The position numbers and the translations under genes are program-made. The notes beneath the pieces were generated by a model that searched no databases, had not been told where the DNA came from, and worked only from the letters and a program-made list of their open reading frames with translations. This document shows, one piece after another, positions 59,330 through 64,000 of a DNA stretch of 64,000 nucleotides. The DNA is from UBA6115 sp050953005 (lineage in GTDB: Bacteria; Bacillota; Clostridia; Christensenellales; Aristaeellaceae). The stretch's first letter is position 1, and each line of letters starts with the position of its first letter. The stretch is taken from assembly GCA_050953005.1 (NCBI GenBank), contig JBMNLV010000012.1, positions 121,703 through 185,702 on the forward strand. Direction: 5' to 3'.

Positions 59330-60715
59330 ATGCTAAACCAGATGAAAAAAACCCTGCTCGCGCTGCGGGAATATACCCTGGAACAGGGCCTTCAGGCACG
59401 GTTGTCCCTGCACCGGGAGGACAGCCACCTGACACGCCTGGCCAATGGCAGCATCTCGCTGAACACCACGGAATCCGTGACCTCGCTGTCGGTCACAGCC
59501 TATGGCGACCGCCGTACGGCCACTGCCACCCTGGTGTGCGGGCTATCGGACCTGGGCATGATGCGCCAGGCGGTTGACCGCGCGGCTGCCATGCTGCCCC
59601 ATGCCAGCCAGCTGAGCTTTCAGCCTTCCTTTCCCCACATTCAGGCCGACAGCGTCTGTGAGGCAGGCTATGACGCGGCGCTGGCGCAGCTGGGCAGCGC
59701 CGGCATCCTGGACTATATCAACGCTGCCACCCGGGAGCTGGAGGATGAGGACCTGACCCTGGGCGGCAGCTTCAGTGTAGGCGGCACCGCCTGGTGCACG
59801 CTGTCCACCGCCACGCCCCACAGTGTGGGCTGGCGGCTGTCAGACGCGCAAATCACGCTGGTGCTGGCCTCTGCCAAAGACAAGTGGGAGGTCAACGCGG
59901 AACAAAGCGCCCAGGCGCTGGACGACCTTGATCCTTCAGCCATGCACAGGCGGCTTGCCTTCCTGAAGGAGCAATACCTGACCCGGGAGGCGGCGCGCCT
60001 GCCGCTGGGCCCCATGCGCGTGGTCTTCGGCGCGGCCGCGACCGCTGAATACCTCAGTTACCTGAGCTACCTTGGCCTGTACGGCTCCGCCATGAAGCAG
60101 GGCAACAGCATCCACCGGGAGGAGGACATCGGCAAGCAGGCGCTCTCGGACAAAATCACGGTGACAGAAGGCCCTGATTGCCCCGGCGCCTTCGCGCTGC
60201 CTACGGACGACTTCGGCCGCAGCCGCAGCACCACCGCCTGGTATGACAAGGGTGTGCTGCGCGGCTTTATCTGGGACCAGGGCGCCGCGGACGAATACGC
60301 GCAAACGCCCACAGGGCATGATCTGGCGCATGACAGCTTTGCGCTTCATCCCGGGGACATGAGCATCAACGGCCTGGAGGAGCTGGCCGCAGCCCCCCGC
60401 GATACCGACATCCTCTACGTGCCCTACCTGCATTACACGGGCGTAGTCAGCCCGTCAGAAGGTCTCATTACAGGCACCTCGCGCTTTGGCGCGCTGCTGC
60501 TCAAAAAAGACGGCGCCATCCAGGTGCCCTACAACGTGCGCTTCACCGAAAGGCTGGAGGACGTCTTTGGCGGCAAGCTGCTGTGGCTGTCCAGTGAAAG
60601 CACGGTCTACAACACCTCAAACACCTACGGCAGCCGCAACCCCACCGCGCTGAGGGTGCCCCGGCTAATGTGCTGCGACCGGATCAACGTTGAAATCAGC
60701 AACAAGAGCTATTAA
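59330..60715 (+). CDS. tldE: Metalloprotease subunit TldE/PmbA
   Basis: The non-catalytic half of TldD/E. The 461-residue product lacks HExxxH and shows the family segments LTRLANGSISLNTTE near the start, DFGRSRSTTAWYDKGVLRGF and, at the end, LKKDGAIQVPYNVRFTERL. Start could also be GTG at 59318 inside the end of tldD. Followed by the [2Fe-2S] protein gene after 11 bases with AAAGGAGG. Confidence 0.92.
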   Translation: MLNQMKKTLLALREYTLEQGLQARLSLHREDSHLTRLANGSISLNTTESVTSLSVTAYGDRRTATATLVCGLSDLGMMRQAVDRAAAMLPHASQLSFQPSFPHIQADSVCEAGYDAALAQLGSAGILDYINAATRELEDEDLTLGGSFSVGGTAWCTLSTATPHSVGWRLSDAQITLVLASAKDKWEVNAEQSAQALDDLDPSAMHRRLAFLKEQYLTREAARLPLGPMRVVFGAAATAEYLSYLSYLGLYGSAMKQGNSIHREEDIGKQALSDKITVTEGPDCPGAFALPTDDFGRSRSTTAWYDKGVLRGFIWDQGAADEYAQTPTGHDLAHDSFALHPGDMSINGLEELAAAPRDTDILYVPYLHYTGVVSPSEGLITGTSRFGALLLKKDGAIQVPYNVRFTERLEDVFGGKLLWLSSESTVYNTSNTYGSRNPTALRVPRLMCCDRINVEISNKSY

Positions 60716-60726
60716 AGGAGGAAGAC

Positions 60727-61014
60727 ATGGCAAACATCATTGTTGAGGTCTGTTCCGGTACCCATTGCGTGATGCTGGGCGCCATGAACATCATCGACGC
60801 TGTCCAGTCACTGGATGAAATCCGCCACGGCCTGGACCAGTGCTGCGAGGTGGAGGTGCGCCCCGTCCCGTGCATGAACCTGTGCAGGGACGGCTCGCAG
60901 GGCCCCTTTGTCAGGGTGGACGGCCTGCTCATCAAAGGCGGGGAAAGCGACAGCGTCATGGCGGCCATCATGGACCGCTGCGCGCAGCACTGCGGCAAAC
61001 TCAAAGACACCTAA
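60727..61014 (+). CDS. Thioredoxin-like [2Fe-2S] protein (NuoE/HydA-associated type)
   Basis: A 95-residue protein with the cluster pattern CSGTHC at residues 9-14 and CMNLC at residues 49-53, as in NuoE-type or HoxE-type [2Fe-2S] domains. The N-terminal helix bundle of full NuoE is missing. It directly precedes the hydrogenase gene and probably hands electrons to or from it. Confidence 0.83.
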   Translation: MANIIVEVCSGTHCVMLGAMNIIDAVQSLDEIRHGLDQCCEVEVRPVPCMNLCRDGSQGPFVRVDGLLIKGGESDSVMAAIMDRCAQHCGKLKDT

Positions 61015-61049
61015 AGTACTTCCTCGCGTGGATAAAGGAGGCCTGTAGC

Positions 61050-62573
61050 ATGCGCGGTCTGTTTACATCCATCACCAAAATCCGCCGCCAGGTATTTACC
61101 GAGGTGGCGCGCTTCGCCTTTGAGCGGGATCTGGACAACAGCGATTTCAACTTTTTCTACGAAAGCTCCTATCGCATCATCCCCGGAGAGGTGGCCACCT
61201 ACCGCGACAGCGTGTTCAAGGAGCGCGCCATCATCCGCGAGCGTATCCGGCTGGCCCTGGGCCTGCCCATCCGCCCCGCGGACACGCACCAGCCCCTTAC
61301 CCAGGGCATGGCGGAATGCGCCACTGCCGACAAGCTGCTGGAAATGCCCCTGGTCAATGTGATTCCCTTTGCCTGTGAAGCCTGCCCGACCGACCGTTTC
61401 CAGGTATCCGACAACTGCCGCAAGTGCCTGGCCCACCCCTGCACGGTGGTTTGTCCTGTGGGCGCTGTGTCCATTGTCAAGACAGCCGCCGTCATTGACC
61501 GGGACAAGTGCATCAAGTGCGGCCGGTGCGAGGAGGCCTGCCCCTACCAAGCCATTTCACGCGCCGGCCGCCCCTGCGCGGAAGCCTGCGGGGCCAGGGC
61601 GATCGGCAGCGACGCGCTGGGCCGCGCGAAGATTGACCAGGACAAGTGTGTCTCCTGCGGGCTGTGCATCGTAGCCTGTCCCTTTGCCGCCATTGCGGAC
61701 AAATCCGAGATTTTCCAGCTGGTCACCGCCATCCGTACCGGACAGACGGTCTTTGCCGCCATCGCGCCCTCCTTTGTGGGCCAGTTCGGCCCCCTGGCCA
61801 CGCCCGGCAAGGTAGTGGCCGGCATCAAGGCGCTGGGTATCGCGCGGGTGATTGAGGTGGGCTGGGGCGCTGACATCGGCAGCCTGCACGAGGCTGAGGA
61901 ATTCCTGCGGGAGGTGCCTGATAAAAAACCCTTCCTGGGCACCTCCTGCTGCCCCTCCTGGGCCATGTTCGCGCGCAGGGAGCAGCCGGAGCTGGCGCAC
62001 TGTATCGCCCAATCCCATACGCCCATGGTGGCAGCAGCCCAGCGCATCAAGCAGGAGCATCCGGATGCCCGGGTGGTCTTCATCGGCCCGTGCGTGTCCA
62101 AAAAGATGGAGGCGCTGGAGGATGAAGTGCGCCCCTATGTGGATTATGTGATCACCTATGAGGAGCTCATGGGCCTGTTCGCCGCCAGGCAAATTGAGCT
62201 CAATGAGCTGGAAGAGGTGGCGCTGACGGACTACGCCTCCCGTGACGGGCGCAATTACGCGGCAGCCGGCGGCGTGGCGCAAGCCGTGGTCAATGTAATC
62301 CGGGAGACGGCCCCCGGGCGTGAAGTGCCGGTAATGAAAGCGGATACCCTGCTGGAGTGCCGGAAAATGCTGGCCCTGGCCAAGGCCGGCAAGGCAAACG
62401 GCCACCTGCTGGAGGGCATGGCCTGCCCGGGCGGCTGTGTGGGCGGCCCGGGCACCCTGTCCCAGATTCCGCGCGCAAGCAAATCGGTCGCCGCCTTCGC
62501 GCAGGCTTCCCCCTACCGCACGGCGCAAGACAACCCGCTTGACCAGGGCGTGATGCCCGCCGCGCCGGACTAA
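61050..62573 (+). CDS. Monomeric [FeFe] hydrogenase, group B-like
   Basis: Makes or uses H2 at an H-cluster. The 507-residue product has ferredoxin-type clusters (CIKCGRCEEACP and CVSCGLCIVACP, plus cysteines in ACEACPTDRF and CRKCLAHPC), then the H-cluster motifs: L1 GTSCCPSW, L2 FIGPCVSKKMEA and L3 EGMACPGGCVGGPGT. IGPC in place of MPC in L2 is typical for group B enzymes. Start at 61050 has AAAGGAGG. Maturation genes hydEFG are not in this window. With the preceding [2Fe-2S] protein it may be bifurcating or sensory. Confidence 0.9.
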   Translation: MRGLFTSITKIRRQVFTEVARFAFERDLDNSDFNFFYESSYRIIPGEVATYRDSVFKERAIIRERIRLALGLPIRPADTHQPLTQGMAECATADKLLEMPLVNVIPFACEACPTDRFQVSDNCRKCLAHPCTVVCPVGAVSIVKTAAVIDRDKCIKCGRCEEACPYQAISRAGRPCAEACGARAIGSDALGRAKIDQDKCVSCGLCIVACPFAAIADKSEIFQLVTAIRTGQTVFAAIAPSFVGQFGPLATPGKVVAGIKALGIARVIEVGWGADIGSLHEAEEFLREVPDKKPFLGTSCCPSWAMFARREQPELAHCIAQSHTPMVAAAQRIKQEHPDARVVFIGPCVSKKMEALEDEVRPYVDYVITYEELMGLFAARQIELNELEEVALTDYASRDGRNYAAAGGVAQAVVNVIRETAPGREVPVMKADTLLECRKMLALAKAGKANGHLLEGMACPGGCVGGPGTLSQIPRASKSVAAFAQASPYRTAQDNPLDQGVMPAAPD

Positions 62574-62591
62574 AAGGCTGCCGGGCGGATT

Positions 62592-62641
62592 TGAACTGCG
62601 CCCCCAAAACTGGATGAAAACAAACAGAGGGGTGCAGTTCA
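62592..62641. mobile_element. 50-bp IS3-like remnant (two fused ends)
   Basis: The ends TGAACTGCGCCCC and GGGGTGCAGTTCA are inverted repeats (one mismatch) of the kind seen in IS3/IS150-group elements, including CCCAAAACTGG after the left end. Only 24 bases lie between. Both sides carry ATT, matching the 3-bp target duplication of this group. No transposase is left. Confidence 0.65.
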
Positions 62642-62656
62642 ATTTGATCCGGCGTC

Positions 62657-62685
62657 TTGAAAGACACTCCCGCATCCTCTATAAT
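62657..62685 (+). promoter_or_regulatory. Predicted promoter of the tandem FMN-binding protein
   Basis: TTGAAA (62657-62662) and TATAAT (62680-62685) are 17 bases apart, a near-consensus site just after the IS-like remnant. Confidence 0.85.
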
Positions 62686-62720
62686 GCTATGGAATACACT
62701 AATTACTTAGGAGGAAAAAT

Positions 62721-64000
62721 ATGTTCAAAAAAAGCCTGGCCCTCTTCCTGTGCCTGGCCCTGATGCTGGGTTCCCTGGTTGCAGTGGCCGAAACAACCTA
62801 CACCGGCGAAGCCGACGGTTTCTCCGATAAGACCCCCATCAAGGTCACCGTAACGGTGGCGGATGGCAAAATCACCGCGGTCGTCATTGATGAGCACGGC
62901 GAGTCCGAGAGCATGATCGAAGCCGTTGCCACGGCGCTGGAAGCCGTGCCCGCCGCCATCGTGGAAAAGAACGAAGCGGAGGTGGACATTGTCGCAGGCG
63001 CCACCTGGACCAGCAAGGGCATCATGGCCGCGGTCAAGGCCGCGCTGGCCCAGACAGCTACCGAGGAAACAGCTGCGGAAGCCCCCGAAGAGCCCGCGGC
63101 TGAAGAGGCCGCGCCAGCGGAACCCGGCGCGCTGATCAACGGCACCTTTTCCGGCGAAGCTGACGGTTTCTCCGATAATACCCCCATCAAGGTCACCGTA
63201 ACGGTGGCGGATGGCAAAATCACCGCGGTCGTCATCGATGAGCATGGCGAGTCCGAGAGCATGATCGAAGCCGTTGCCACGGCGCTGGAAGCCGTGCCCG
63301 CCGCCATCGTGGAAAAGAACGAAGTGGAAGTGGATGTTGTCGCAGGCGCCACCTGGACCAGCAAGGGCATCATGGCCGCAGCCAAGGCCGCGCTGGAAGC
63401 CGCGGGTGTCAAGGGACCGGAAGCTGAGGAAACTGTCAGCGAGCCGGCAGCCATTGCCGGCAGCGGGCTCACCGTGGGCCTGGGCATTGACTCCATGGGC
63501 CGCCTCGGCCCGGGCAAGGACGACAAGGACGTCCAGGTCTATTCCTTCAACCAGGTCTTTGCCGGCGTGCTCTTTGACGCGGAGGGCAGAATCGTTTACG
63601 CCAAGCTGGATCAGCTGGAGGTTGCCTCCCCCAATTATGATGGCGAGGGCATGCCGCATTTCGCCGGCTTCCCGGGCCAGCTGCCCTACCTGTATGACGA
63701 GAACCATGACGGCGCGATTGACGGCGTACTGGAAACCAATGACGAATTCTTCCAGTCCGAACTGGCCGCCTGGCAGACCAAGCGTGAGCGCGGCGAGGGC
63801 TACAAGATGGGCGTGGGCACCTGGGCCAGCCAGATGGACGCCTATGAAGCTTTCTTTGTCGGCAAGACCATCGAAGAGATTGAAGAGCTGTTTGGGCGTG
63901 TCTTCTCCTCCCGCAATGGCCGCCCGCTCAAGGACGGCAGCACCAATGAGGAAGACAAGGCCAAATATGACGCCCTGTCTGACGAAGACAAGGCCCTGCT
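62721..64000 (+). CDS. Exported protein with tandem FMN-binding domains (partial, 3' end outside window)
   Basis: At least 426 residues. A signal peptide (MFKKSLALFLCLALMLGSL) ends near VAVA, without lipobox. Two FMN-binding domains follow, each with the flavinylation-type motif AGATWTSKGIMAA, joined by an acidic Ala/Glu-rich linker. At the DNA level, 62805-63047 and 63153-63395 are 96% identical (10 differences in 243). After about residue 250 a different domain begins (YSFNQVFAGVLFDAEGRIVY), cut by the window end. It is probably an extracytoplasmic flavin electron carrier. Confidence 0.85.
   Translation, partial: MFKKSLALFLCLALMLGSLVAVAETTYTGEADGFSDKTPIKVTVTVADGKITAVVIDEHGESESMIEAVATALEAVPAAIVEKNEAEVDIVAGATWTSKGIMAAVKAALAQTATEETAAEAPEEPAAEEAAPAEPGALINGTFSGEADGFSDNTPIKVTVTVADGKITAVVIDEHGESESMIEAVATALEAVPAAIVEKNEVEVDVVAGATWTSKGIMAAAKAALEAAGVKGPEAEETVSEPAAIAGSGLTVGLGIDSMGRLGPGKDDKDVQVYSFNQVFAGVLFDAEGRIVYAKLDQLEVASPNYDGEGMPHFAGFPGQLPYLYDENHDGAIDGVLETNDEFFQSELAAWQTKRERGEGYKMGVGTWASQMDAYEAFFVGKTIEEIEELFGRVFSSRNGRPLKDGSTNEEDKAKYDALSDEDKAL

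Noticed and set aside
1..64000. tRNA or rRNA genes and CRISPR arrays
   Set aside because: No cloverleaf with T-arm, no rRNA-like blocks and no regularly spaced repeats were seen by eye.

Overview
The window (64 kb, GC-rich) looks like a chromosome segment of an anaerobic, high-GC member of the Bacillota (class Clostridia sensu lato). Evidence: a complete S10-spc order with zinc-type S14, a T-box leader on proS, a long-form HPF, type-3 ProRS, anaerobic ribonucleotide reductase (nrdDG), rubrerythrin, a monomeric [FeFe] hydrogenase, a DUF3798 transporter and many TTGACA-17-TATAAT promoters. A family assignment cannot be made from this alone. All six exported proteins with Sec-type signal peptides, four of them ABC binding proteins, lack a lipobox. 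That is unusual for a monoderm and leaves a diderm envelope open.

Layout. 1-7932 (minus): rpsJ to rplR, 18 ribosomal protein genes; rpsH carries three single-base insertions, probably sequence errors. 8100-8816: S10 promoter, a 160-bp structured repeat and the promoter of a peptide operon. 8939-16657 (plus): dppBCADF-type peptide importer plus a cytoplasmic gamma-glutamyltransferase; the second ATPase holds an extra domain of about 200 residues. 16817-19792: proS with T-box, a nucleoside phosphorylase and a DUF134 regulator. 19978-21984 (minus): TatB-TatA-TatC with one Tat substrate. 22120-26580: mreB, a DNA methyltransferase with an altered catalytic motif, a Cys-cluster protein and the CCA-adding enzyme, the last two fired from one symmetric divergent promoter.

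26787-39304 is an arabinose-polymer island: two carbohydrate ABC importers, GH51 alpha-L-arabinofuranosidase, GH43-like and GH127 (beta-L-arabinofuranosidase) enzymes, and a LacI repressor with two matching operators. The enzymes have no signal peptides, so imported oligosaccharides are probably cut in the cytoplasm. 39541-45586: hpf, deoC, thpR (frameshifted), a chromate-transporter pair, an FNT-family channel and an exported FMN/FAD reductase. 45851-49185: nrdG and nrdD, interrupted by an AT-rich orphan gene and preceded by two NrdR-like boxes 31 bp apart. 49436-56331: a small membrane peptide, rubrerythrin and a DUF3798-type ABC importer. 56658-64000: mscL with a zinc-ribbon tail, a HAD phosphatase, tldD/tldE, a thioredoxin-like [2Fe-2S] protein, a group-B-like [FeFe] hydrogenase, an IS3-like 50-bp remnant and an exported protein with two nearly identical FMN-binding domains, cut by the window end.

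The best candidate for something undescribed is the 160-bp element (8319-8478 and 39382-39541, 158/160 identical, plus a solo end at 45691). It has terminal inverted repeats and nested internal stems, and reads either as a MITE or as a mobile structured RNA. Also noteworthy are the shared -35 divergent promoter and the recurring strong hairpin directly after every binding-protein gene.
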